64,000 nt of DNA. Origin: G963675935 sp963823895 (lineage in GTDB: Bacteria > Planctomycetota > Planctomycetia > Pirellulales > Thermoguttaceae). The translations under genes were made by a program, and so were the position numbers. Shown piece after piece: positions 8,055 to 15,493 of this stretch. The notes beneath the pieces were generated by a model. That model had not been told where the DNA came from. It did not search any database and saw nothing but the letters and a program-made list of their open reading frames with translations. Position 1 is the first letter of the stretch. Each line of letters opens with the position of its first letter. Where the stretch lies: NCBI GenBank assembly GCA_963823895.1, contig CAWGNG010000039.1, forward strand, positions 1-64,000, read 5' to 3'.

Positions 8055-8129
8055 TCGGGGCGACTGGATTTGAACCAGCGACCTCTTGGTCCCGAACCAA
8101 GCGCTCTAGCCAGGCTGAGCTACGCCCCG
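8055..8129 (-). tRNA. tRNA-Pro (anticodon CGG)
   Basis: The minus strand folds as a 75-nt cloverleaf. The acceptor stem is CGGGGCG/CGCCCCG with discriminator A. The D-stem is GCTC/GAGC. The anticodon stem CTTGG/CCAAG encloses the loop TTCGGGA with anticodon CGG. The T-stem closes over TTCAAAT. CCA is not encoded. The 3' end faces the integrase gene, so this tRNA is the likely integration target of the element to its left, and its 3' half should have been restored by the insertion. Confidence 0.92.
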
Positions 8130-8559
8130 ATACTAAATCGATGTCGGTGCTTCGCTTTACGACGATACTACTTCGTCCGCTTCCCCCATAAAGTTGACCA
8201 ATTCCACCTAACTTCTTGTCCCTTAACTCCACAATGCTCGCAACGCTTCGAACGCCGCAACGGAAGAATGGTTGCAGTGCCTCCGGCCGCTCACTTACGC
8301 GAGTTCGGCCGTCAAGCCACCTCATTAACATACCGGCACCCTCTGAGACCGTCAACTCGGTCGGACACGGAGATCGCCAAAGTCCCTGTTTCTATCTCGA
8401 TAGGAGGGGAAACGGGTCCTTTTGCGTTCCTGTATCGTCTCATTCACCCTTCAAGAAGTGCCCTTTCGTTAATATGGGAAACCTGCGATACTTTTGCAGC
8501 CAAGCTGTGGGGAAGACCGACATACCACCCTCTGTTCCACAGTGGGGGAGGATGCTCTG
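8130..8559. other. intergenic region without a supported gene
   Basis: The stretch between the tRNA and the IS630-like element has only short ORFs without ribosome binding sites or recognisable protein features. An ORF running leftward through the tRNA is the well-known spurious tRNA translation and is not a gene. I see no clear promoter or palindrome here. Confidence 0.5.
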
Positions 8560-9874
8560 ATGGGTTTTGACAAACAGATTCGGTAGTAATCACGTAAAAT
8601 GCAGCGATTGGGCCAGTTGACCGTTGCCGAGCAACCCTACGTACCGCAGAAGCTGTTTCGAGCCGCGGGCGAATTGCTCCAGGAAGTCGGTGACGCGCTG
8701 GTGCAAGGCGGGCCAGTCGTTGGCCAAACGGTGCATTTTGAGGATTGTCTCCTTCAGCCATCGCCATAATTTTTCGATCGGGTTCAGCCAGGGGGCGTAA
8801 GTCGGCAACCAGATTGGCTTGATTTGAGGATATGCCCCCACGGCCGTGAGTACGTCGGGATGAGTATGGATCGACCAATTGTCTTGAACGACGTAGATCG
8901 TCTTGGCGCGAGCGTAAGTTTTCGCGATCCGTTCATACATCTCGATGACCTTGGCTCGACCGATAATGTAGTTGTCCACGTAGGTCACTTTTCCGCTGCA
9001 GGCGTTCAGGCCGCCGATCACACGCCACAGCCCATTGTTGGACTGTTGCCGATCCGCTTGCGGTGGAGCCGCGGGCGGGGCGGCAGCCCAACTCGGCGCC
9101 GGCTCGGGCCAGACGGCGTACCCCATTTCGTCGATGAACAGCAATGTCGTTTCCTGGGGGTTGCGCCGCTGCTCGCAGGCATCGTTTCAGTTTGGCTACC
9201 TTGCTTCGATACTGCGGATCCGGGCTAAAATGCTGGACCCGACCCGAACGCAATTTCACTCCCAGTTTGCGACGGAGCCACCGCCACACGCCACTGAGCG
9301 TGTAATTCTGGATCGTCTTAATGCTGGCGCGAATGGTCCGCAACGTCCAGCGGCTGGGCGGCGGACCAGCGGCTGTCGGCATCGCCTCGCGGCGAGCTTC
9401 CTCGCCGGGGCCTTGCCGCAGCCGCTCCAACACCTGTTCCCGCTGCTCGAAAGGGACGGCGACGGCTGCCTCCCTGCCGCCGCCACAACAGTCCTTCGAT
9501 CCCGTGTTGTTCATAGCAATCCAACCAATGGTACACGGTGTCAGGATCTCGCGGTCTCAGTAGTCCCTGAGTCGCTACCGCATGAGGCGATTGGCCGTCG
9601 GCGACCTTCAAGATCGCCGCACACCGTTCCCGCACGTCCGGACGCCGATCATGGTTCCGATACTCGACCAACGTCCTGCGCTGAGCCTGTGAAAGTTTCA
9701 AAGTTCGCTGGTACATGACGATTCATCCTCCTTTGCGAAGTTACTTCATGGACCCTCCTTTCAATTACTCTCAAGCAACGCCGCCAAAGGCAACCACAAA
9801 ATGCGCCTGCTAGCAGTGGTGTGCTAGCACAATACCTTGAATTCACTACCGATTTTGGCTGTCAAAACCCATTA
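8560..9874 (-). mobile_element. degenerate IS630-family insertion sequence
   Basis: The element is about 1.3 kb and bounded by imperfect inverted repeats. The left end reads TGGGTTTTGACAAACAG then TTCGGTAGT (8561-8587). The right end, read inward, is TGGGTTTTGACAGCC then ATCGGTAGT (9873-9847). It encloses a single frameshifted IS630-type transposase on the minus strand. The TA target duplication typical of the family is not obvious at the edges as I place them. A matching solitary end occurs at 40999-41025. Confidence 0.75.
8590..9716 (-). pseudogene. IS630-family transposase, two frameshifts
   Basis: Reading from 9716, the first frame gives an N-terminal helix-turn-helix region (MYQRTLKLSQAQRRTLVEYR, then DPDTVYHWLDCYEQHGIEGL). 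It shifts near 9458 to a second frame (PFEQREQVLERL ... IKTIQNYTLSGVWRWLRRKLGVKLRSGR). It shifts again near 9180 to a third (ETTLLFIDEMGYAVWPEP ... TIYVVQDNWSIHTHPDV ... LPTYAPWLNPIEKLWRWLKE). The three parts together give a complete DDE transposase of about 375 residues with Asp in FIDE, Asp in VVQDN and Glu in NPIEKLW. Two frame changes mean no single product is made. Indel errors cannot be excluded but decay is likely. Confidence 0.85.
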
Positions 9875-9962
9875 GGGAGCGCGGCAAGCGGGGCAAGGAA
9901 GAACGGCTTCACCGCCCAAAAAATGTCCTGCTGGCAGCTCTGAGTGGTGGGAGATGTGCGTG

Positions 9963-11249
9963 ATGTCCGAATCCAAACCGCCGACGATTTTCTTCTCGGT
10001 CGGCGAGCCTAGCGGCGATTTGCACGGGGCGAACCTGATTCGGCAGTTGCAGCAGCGTTGCCCCGGCATTCGGGCGGTCGGCTACGGCGGCCCGAAAATG
10101 GCGGAGGTGGGCTGCCAGCTTCACGCCGATCTGACCGCTTTGGCGGTGATGTGGTTCGCCCGGGTGCTGTTGAACTTGCACAAATTCCTGGATCTGGCCA
10201 GCCGGGCGGATCGGTATTTTCAGCACCAGCGGCCGGACGCCGTCGTGCTGATCGACTATCCGGGCCTCAATTGGTGGATTGCGCGGCGGGCGAAAGTCCA
10301 CGGGATTCCCGTGTTTTATTATTCGCCGCCGCAGATTTGGGCTTGGGCCCGCTGGCGGGTCAAGAAGATGCGGCAGTTTGTGGACCACGTCCTCTGCGGC
10401 TTGCCGTTCGAGGAGGCGTGGCTTCGCGGGCACGGCTGCAACGCGACGTTCGTAGGCCATCCGTTTTTCGACGAAGTCCGTCGCTATCCTTATGACGAGC
10501 GGTTTCTGGCCGAGCATCGCGGCGGGGACTGTCCCGATTTTCGTCTCAGCGAAAATGGGACTGTCCCCTTCCGCGCTCCGGCCAAGGGCCCGCTGGTGGC
10601 GATTCTGCCCGGCTCGCGGACGCAGGAGGTCACGCACAATCTGCACTGGTTCCTCAAAGCGGCGGCGATCGTTCACGAGAAAGTGCCCGATGCGCGCTTC
10701 GCCGTGGCGGCGTTCAAGCCGCATCAGGCCGAAATCGCCCGGCCGCTGGTCGAACAGAGCGGGCTGCCGATCGAGATTTGCGTGGGCAAAACGCCCGAGC
10801 TAATGCGGCTGGCGGATTGCGCGATGTCGGTATCCGGGTCGGTGTCGTTGGAGTTGCTCTACCACACCACGCCGACGGTCATTCTTTACTGGATCAGCCG
10901 GCCGGCGTACTTTGTGCAGACGTTTTTTCGCAAGGTGAAGTACATTACGCTGGTCAACTTGCTATCGGCCGACGGGCTGGCCGACGAAGACCTGACGCCG
11001 TACGACCCCTCGCAGGCCGATGCCGATCGGGTGCTGTTTCCCGAGTATCTCACGTATGAAGACAAGTCGGCCCAGATCGCCGGGCACATCGTCGAGTGGC
11101 TCACCGATCCGGCGAAGCGGACGGCGCGGGTCGAGGCGTTAACGGCGCTTAAGGAGAGCGTGGCCCACGGGGGCGCCTCGGGGCGAGCGGCAGATTACAT
11201 CTTGAACGCGATTTCGGTGAGCGGCACGGCGAAGAAGTTGGCCGGCTGA
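9963..11249 (+). CDS. lpxB: lipid-A-disaccharide synthase
   Basis: 428 residues. It joins UDP-2,3-diacylglucosamine and lipid X to make the lipid A disaccharide at the inner membrane (GT19). FFSVGEPSGDLHGANLIRQLQ is the family N-terminal signature, followed by VLIDYPGLNWWIARRAKVHGIPVFYYSPPQIWAWARWRVKKM, VGHPFFDEV, ILPGSRTQEV and SVSGSVSLELLYHTTPTVILYW. The ATG at 9963 is chosen because GGGAG lies 9 nt upstream; an ATG at 9954 abuts that site. Between VGHPFFDEVRRYPYDE and GPLVAILPGSRT there is an extra segment (about residues 185-205, HRGGDCPDFRLSENGTVPFRAPAK) encoded by a 45-bp palindromic repeat also found in dxs. Lipid A synthesis implies a Gram-negative type outer membrane. Confidence 0.95.
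   Translation: MSESKPPTIFFSVGEPSGDLHGANLIRQLQQRCPGIRAVGYGGPKMAEVGCQLHADLTALAVMWFARVLLNLHKFLDLASRADRYFQHQRPDAVVLIDYPGLNWWIARRAKVHGIPVFYYSPPQIWAWARWRVKKMRQFVDHVLCGLPFEEAWLRGHGCNATFVGHPFFDEVRRYPYDERFLAEHRGGDCPDFRLSENGTVPFRAPAKGPLVAILPGSRTQEVTHNLHWFLKAAAIVHEKVPDARFAVAAFKPHQAEIARPLVEQSGLPIEICVGKTPELMRLADCAMSVSGSVSLELLYHTTPTVILYWISRPAYFVQTFFRKVKYITLVNLLSADGLADEDLTPYDPSQADADRVLFPEYLTYEDKSAQIAGHIVEWLTDPAKRTARVEALTALKESVAHGGASGRAADYILNAISVSGTAKKLAG
10524..10568. repeat. 45-bp palindromic repeat inside lpxB
   Basis: The element begins GGGGACTGTCCC and ends GGGACTGTCCCC, with ATTTTCGTC/GCGAAAAT inner arms, so it can form a long hairpin. It is exactly 15 codons long and keeps the lpxB frame, adding roughly GDCPDFRLSENGTVP. 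A copy differing at only a few bases lies in dxs (34969-35013), in the same orientation relative to the coding strand but in a different reading frame. A diverged copy lies at 45963-46006. Confidence 0.85.
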
Positions 11250-11397
11250 ACGGGTCCCATCTGCGCTGTGTGGGGTGTCGTATACTTGGGTGGCAGGTCT
11301 CTGCGAAGCCGCAAGCGGCTGTTTGGCGTTCCCCCCTTCCTCCGCCGTCCTTCATCCCTTATTCTTCATTCATCACCCCGTATGCCGGAGTCGTTCC

Positions 11398-12147
11398 GTG
11401 TTGATTGGCGAGCCCGCGCGAACCCAGTATGATCTGAACTTCGTGCTGTTCGGCATTCCGGTGCGAATTCATCCGCTATTCTGGCTAGTGGCGCTGATCT
11501 TTGGCGCCAATGGACGCGACGGCATCGGCATTTTGACGTGGGTGGCGGCCGTGTTTCTCTCGATTCTGCTGCACGAACTGGGCCATGCGTGGATGATGCG
11601 ACTGCACGGCTTTCGCCCGTGGATTGTGCTGTACGGCATGGGCGGACTGACTTCGTATGACCCGCGGCAGGGGTTCGGGGTGAAGCGGTCCGACACGCTG
11701 GCCAACGTTCTGATTAGCGCCGCGGGGCCGGGCATTGGGTTCCTGTTGGCCGCGTTCTTGGTGGCGATGTTCTTTGCGACTGGTCACGGCGATCAGCTCC
11801 ATTTTGCCAGGCCGTGGTTATCATTCATGTGTGAGATGTGGCCCGCGGACACTCGGTTTGCCGATCTACTGAATGACATCTTCTTCATTTGCGTCCTCTG
11901 GGGCTTGGTGAATTTATTGCCCATCTATCCGCTCGACGGCGGGCAGATCGCGCGGGAATTGTTCGTGCGGTTCTCTCCTCGCGACGGGATTCGGCAATCG
12001 ATGATGTTGTCAATCTTCGCCGCGATCGCGATGGCCGCGTACGGTTATGTTCGCATGGACAGCCTCTACGTTGCACTCCTCTTCGGCTATCTTGCCTACG
12101 CTAGTTTCATCGCGCTGCAGAACTATAGCGGCGGCAGCCGTTGGTGA
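11398..12147 (+). CDS. M50-family site-2 protease, integral membrane
   Basis: 249 residues. The zinc-binding HELGH motif lies in VFLSILLHELGHAWMMRLHGF (about residue 60), and the second motif is NLLPIYPLDGGQI (about 178), whose Asp is the third ligand. At least five hydrophobic segments are present. These define an M50 metalloprotease that cleaves substrates within the membrane, often anti-sigma factors. No CBS or PDZ domain is attached. The start is taken as GTG 11398 because GGAG lies 8 nt upstream. The longer frame back to 11275 runs through an intergenic short-unit repeat (TTCATCCCTTATTCTTCATT) and is unlikely to be protein. Confidence 0.85.
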   Translation: MLIGEPARTQYDLNFVLFGIPVRIHPLFWLVALIFGANGRDGIGILTWVAAVFLSILLHELGHAWMMRLHGFRPWIVLYGMGGLTSYDPRQGFGVKRSDTLANVLISAAGPGIGFLLAAFLVAMFFATGHGDQLHFARPWLSFMCEMWPADTRFADLLNDIFFICVLWGLVNLLPIYPLDGGQIARELFVRFSPRDGIRQSMMLSIFAAIAMAAYGYVRMDSLYVALLFGYLAYASFIALQNYSGGSRW

Positions 12148-12340
12148 TCGTCCGCGCGACGGCATGCGATGATCGTTCGCGATCGCGTTTGTGTCAACGA
12201 TGAACGAATTCTTCGGATTACCCCTTGCAGGAATTTCGGAAGAGAGTACAACATATCGCAAGCGGGAAGGATGTTGAGCTTGCGACGGTCGGATCCGTCA
12301 GCCATCAGGCCCGCGATTTACTCTTGACGGAGGAGTGACT

Positions 12341-12453
12341 GTGGCCAAGAAGAAAGCTGCGAAGAAGGTCGCTAAGAAGGCCCTGCTAAGAAGGTCGCCA
12401 AGAAAAAGGCGAAGAAGAAGGTCGCGAAGAAGGGGATGTGCTGCTGCAAGTAA
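12341..12453 (+). pseudogene. lysine/alanine-rich histone H1-like small protein, frameshifted
   Basis: A GTG start at 12341 follows GGAGG by 7 nt. Translation begins MAKKKAAKKVAKKA, and after a frame change near 12394 continues AKKVAKKKAKKKVAKKGMCCCK and stops at 12453. One missing C at GGCCCTGCTAAG (restoring AAKKVAKKAPAKKV) would give one protein of about 37 residues. Lys-Ala repeats of this type bind DNA non-specifically, as in bacterial H1-like proteins. The CCCK tail is unusual. As written, the upstream frame runs on into unrelated sequence. It may be a real small gene with an indel error, or decayed. Confidence 0.55.
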
Positions 12454-12584
12454 TTGCACCACACAAGACCCAGATTCGCCTCGACTACGACGAGAAAGGG
12501 CCGCCGCGGAAGCATTCCTCGGCGGCCCTAAGCGTTCTTCCGCCAAGCACTTACGGATTGCGTCGCGATGGCCCGCGCTCCCGA

Positions 12585-13664
12585 CTATCCTAAGACAGGC
12601 AACGTCGGCAACTTGGGATGGGCGCGCTGCGCGGCCGCCAAATTGCCGACGAAATTGCGGCAGATCGCTTCCAGGCAAGGGCCGGCGACGGGATGATCGA
12701 ACGCCGCGGCGATGCGGCCCTGATCGGCTCCGACGCGCAGTTCGGTGCAGATGGGCACTTCGCCGAGAAATGGCACGCCGAGTTGCGACGCCCGCTGCCG
12801 CGCGCCGCCGCAGCCGAAAATCTCGTGCCGGGCGTTGCAGTTGGGGCAGATGAAGAAACTCATGTTCTCGACCATGCCGAGCACGTCGATATTCACTTTG
12901 CGAAACATGGCGATCGCTTTGACGGCGTCCAACAGCGCGACATCTTGCGGCGTGCAGACGACGACCGCCCCGCCGAGCGGCAGCAATTGCGAAAGCGAGA
13001 TCGCCACGTCGCCCGTGCCCGGCGGCATGTCGATCACCAGGTAATCGAGGTCGCCCCAGGCCGTGTCGCGAAGGAATTGCGACAGGGCGGTGTGCAACAT
13101 CGGGCCGCGCCAAATCACCGCCTCGTCCTCGGGCACCAACAATCCGATCGACAGCATCCGCAGCCCATCCACCACGACCGGCTGGATTCGTTCCTCGATC
13201 ATCTGCGGCGGCTCGTGGCAGCCGAAGAGATGGGGGATGCTCGGGCCGTAGAGGTCGGCGTCCAACAGTCCGACTTCGCAGCCGGCCCGCTGCAAGCCGC
13301 AGGCGAGATAGGCGGCGATGGAGCTCTTGCCGACGCCCCCCTTGCCCGATCCAACCGCCACGACGGTCTTTGCCGCCAAGCCGATTCCGCCCAGCTTCTC
13401 CGGTTTGCGCTGGTGGACCTCGATTTCGATAACCACGCTGAGACCGGGAAGGCGTTTTTGCAGATGTTCGGCCAATTCGGTGCGGACCTGTTCCCACAAC
13501 GGGGCCGACCACATGGTAAGCCCCAGCACGATCGACAGACAATCGCCTTCGAGGTGCAACGTGTGAACCTGTTCGAGCGCGACGACGCTTCGCCCGGTTT
13601 CGGGGTCTTGAAACTCGGCCAGTGCGGCTCGGACGGCGGCTTCATCGGGCGGATGGTTCGGCAT
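12585..13664 (-). CDS. mrp: Mrp/NBP35-type P-loop ATPase, Fe-S cluster carrier
   Basis: 359 residues. The N-terminal ~90 residues form a MIP18/DUF59-like domain (AALAEFQDPETGRSVVALEQV). The ATPase domain starts VVAVGSGKGGVGKSSIAAYLA (deviant Walker A), with LLDADLYGPSIPHLFG and LVIDMPPGTGDVAISLSQ, both typical of Mrp/ApbC. CPNC within MSFFICPNCNARHEIFG supplies the cluster-binding CxxC. It delivers Fe-S clusters to apoproteins. AAAGGA lies 6 nt before this ATG; a longer in-frame start at 13694 lacks a site. Confidence 0.92.
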   Translation of the reverse strand: MPNHPPDEAAVRAALAEFQDPETGRSVVALEQVHTLHLEGDCLSIVLGLTMWSAPLWEQVRTELAEHLQKRLPGLSVVIEIEVHQRKPEKLGGIGLAAKTVVAVGSGKGGVGKSSIAAYLACGLQRAGCEVGLLDADLYGPSIPHLFGCHEPPQMIEERIQPVVVDGLRMLSIGLLVPEDEAVIWRGPMLHTALSQFLRDTAWGDLDYLVIDMPPGTGDVAISLSQLLPLGGAVVVCTPQDVALLDAVKAIAMFRKVNIDVLGMVENMSFFICPNCNARHEIFGCGGARQRASQLGVPFLGEVPICTELRVGADQGRIAAAFDHPVAGPCLEAICRNFVGNLAAAQRAHPKLPTLPVLG

Positions 13665-13969
13665 GAAGCGTCCTTTCAGAAATCCCGTTCCCATGTGGCA
13701 GCCGGCGAATCAATTGCCCCGAGCAGTCTTCCGAAGCCGCGAGAAAACGCCCGAAACAGCGTGATCGAAAGCACGGCCAGGGGAATCGAGGCCGAGACGG
13801 TCATGCCGAATCGGAGGAAATCGCATTGTAACCGGGCGTATGTCGTCCGGGCAACCGCCGTTTTGGCGAGGGCACGACGAAGCGAAGCGACGATGTTGGG
13901 GTGGCAGTTCAACTGCCACCCCAACATCGTCACTTACCCCACGTGACAACCGATCGAAAATTGGTGATA
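13665..13969. other. intergenic region with a perfect long palindrome
   Basis: No gene is supported here. Apart from the palindrome at 13890-13930 I see only short ORFs. It must contain the divergent promoters for mrp and the ComEA-like gene, but no clear -10/-35 pair is recognised. Confidence 0.5.
13890..13930. repeat. 41-bp perfect palindrome, GGCAGTT family
   Basis: Two 20-bp arms, ACGATGTTGGGGTGGCAGTT and its reverse complement, are separated by a single C. The core GGGTGGCAGTxxACTGCCACCC recurs at 47126-47150 upstream of hemE. It is probably a dispersed intergenic repeat and could also act as a bidirectional hairpin. Confidence 0.8.
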
Positions 13970-14374
13970 ATGACAGTACTTATGCCCGCTCCTTCCAATC
14001 ATCCCCACTGGTTACTTCGCCGTGCCGATCAAGCGGCCGTGGCAGCGTTGGTCGTGGTCGCACTGGCCGCGATGGGCGGTTGGTGGATCGGCCATGGCGG
14101 ACTGGGCGGTCGCCTGATCGAGATCGACAAGGCCGATCCGCTCACGGCACGTTTTCAGGTCGATATCAACAAGGCCGATTGGCCCGAACTGATACAACTG
14201 CCCGGCATCGGTCAGACGTTGGCCAAGCGGATCGTCGCGTCGCGGCAGGCGTCCGGCCCCTTCGTCGATCAGGACGATCTGCGGCGGGTGCGCGGCATCG
14301 GGCCAAAGACGTTGGAGCAGATTCGCCCCTACTTGCGCCCCATGCCGGATCATTCGAGCGTCGTCCGACAATAA
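13970..14374 (+). CDS. ComEA-like helix-hairpin-helix DNA-binding protein
   Basis: 134 residues. A membrane anchor (AAVAALVVVALAAMGGWWIG) is followed by a DNA-binding domain: FQVDINKADWPELIQLPGIGQTLAKRIVASRQASGPFVDQDDLRRVRGIGPKTLEQIRPYL. The two helix-hairpin-helix motifs (LPGIGQTLA and VRGIGPKTL) match the C-terminal domain of ComEA, the periplasmic DNA receptor for transformation. No SLBB domain is present. A start at 13982 is also possible, as neither ATG has a strong ribosome binding site. Upstream ORF sequence is palindrome-derived and was left out. Confidence 0.8.
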   Translation: MTVLMPAPSNHPHWLLRRADQAAVAALVVVALAAMGGWWIGHGGLGGRLIEIDKADPLTARFQVDINKADWPELIQLPGIGQTLAKRIVASRQASGPFVDQDDLRRVRGIGPKTLEQIRPYLRPMPDHSSVVRQ

Positions 14375-14440
14375 CAACACGCTGCGAAGCCGCAAGCGGC
14401 TGATTTGGATCGCGTCGCTGGGCGACGAAAGGACTCTTCG

Positions 14441-15175
14441 ATGTCGTTTCTGGCCGAACTGAAGACGCTTTATTGCGTTGCCCTGAAGCGCTCGCGCGGC
14501 GGCGACGCCGCGGAGCGGGTCGAAGCGTTCTACCAGGGCCAGGCCGAGAACTTCGACAACTTCCGCGGGCGATTGCTGCACGGCCGGCGGGAATTGTTCG
14601 CCGCCATCGCAGCGCCGCCCGACGGCATCTGGGTCGATATGGGGGGCGGAACCGGCTGGAATCTCGAACAACTCGGCCGGCGAATCGACGCCCTCGGCCG
14701 GGCGTACATCGTCGATCTCTCCCCTTCGATGTTGAAGGTCGTGCGCCGGCGGATCCAACAGCGAGACTGGAAGAACGTCGAGGCGGTCGAGGCCGACGCC
14801 ACCGCCTTTCGCCCGCCCAAGGGCCAAGCGGATGTCGTTACGTTTTCCTATTCGCTTACGATGATTCCCGACTGGTTCGCGGCCATCGACAACGCCTTTG
14901 CGATCCTGAAACCCGGCGGCGTGATCGGGGCGTTGGATTTCTACGTTGCCCGCAAACATCCCGGCGAGCGATCCGCCCGTCACGGTTTCTTCGGCCACAA
15001 TTTCTGGCCGCTGTTCTTCAGCCTCAACGACGTCTTTCCCTCGCCCGATCATCTGCCGTACTTGCGGCGTCGCTTTGCGGAGGTCCATTGCAGCGAATCG
15101 CGCGGCCGTGTGCCCTACCTGCCGCTGTTGCGTGCGCCGTACTACACCTTCATCGGGAAGAAGACCGCGGAATAG
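14441..15175 (+). CDS. class I SAM-dependent methyltransferase
   Basis: 244 residues. Motif I is IWVDMGGGTGWNLEQLG, motif II/post-I is YIVDLSPSMLKVVRRRI, and the acidic VEAVEADATAF and later FAILKPGGVIGALDFYV complete a Rossmann methyltransferase. The late aromatic segment (GFFGHNFWPLFFSLNDVFPSPDHLPYLRRRF) and AFYQGQAENFDNFRGRLLHGR near the N-terminus resemble lipid-modifying enzymes such as BtaB of betaine-lipid synthesis, but no BtaA partner is in view. AAAGGA lies 7 nt before the ATG. It follows the ComEA-like gene by 66 bp. Confidence 0.8.
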   Translation: MSFLAELKTLYCVALKRSRGGDAAERVEAFYQGQAENFDNFRGRLLHGRRELFAAIAAPPDGIWVDMGGGTGWNLEQLGRRIDALGRAYIVDLSPSMLKVVRRRIQQRDWKNVEAVEADATAFRPPKGQADVVTFSYSLTMIPDWFAAIDNAFAILKPGGVIGALDFYVARKHPGERSARHGFFGHNFWPLFFSLNDVFPSPDHLPYLRRRFAEVHCSESRGRVPYLPLLRAPYYTFIGKKTAE

Positions 15176-15493
15176 TCGGGCGTGCCGGCCTTTCGCCGGC
15201 CAACGGCGATGTTACGACCAGGAGAACTGCAAAGTCCCTCCTAGCACGGCCATCTTGGCCGTGAAACACGGGCAGGATGCCCGTGCTACGACCGAATTCT
15301 CGACTTTGCAGTCCTCCTGGGTGTTACGACCGCGCTGGTTGCATTCTCGGCATTTCTCGTGTTAGAATGAGACTGCTGTGATTTGATTCCCCCGCCCCGC
15401 CTTCCCGCCACCCTTCCGCCGATTCCCACCCGCGAACAGAGAGCAGTTTCCCGCGACGGACGGAAACTGGCGTTGCAAAGAAAGGCTGTTCTC
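15176..15493. other. intergenic region with short palindromic repeats
   Basis: No gene is supported. TGCCGGCCTTTCGCCGGCCA (about 15184) is a small hairpin. TAGCACGG...CCGTGCTA (15242-15288) forms a larger one with inner CGGCCATCTTGGCCG and CGGGCAGGATGCCCG hairpins. These resemble the dispersed palindromes elsewhere in the window. Confidence 0.6.

Noticed and set aside
8047..8355. 102-residue minus-strand ORF ending SSAWLERLVRDQEVAGSNPVAPTC
   Set aside because: It is the familiar spurious translation of a tRNA gene; the tRNA-Pro occupies 8055-8129.
6774..8570. 598-residue plus-strand ORF opposite the integrase and tRNA
   Set aside because: It runs antisense to the clear integrase frame and through the tRNA; the open frame is a by-product of GC-rich codon use.
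8560..9874. IS630 element as the border of the integrated plasmid
   Set aside because: The element lies beyond the tRNA, on the chromosomal side, and its ends are unrelated to the tRNA sequence.
11275..11397. N-terminal extension of the M50 protease
   Set aside because: This part is coded by an intergenic short-unit repeat; a GTG with a GGAG site starts the conserved protein at 11398.
13676..13949. Two minus-strand ORFs upstream of mrp
   Set aside because: They consist largely of the palindrome at 13890-13930 and have no recognisable protein features.
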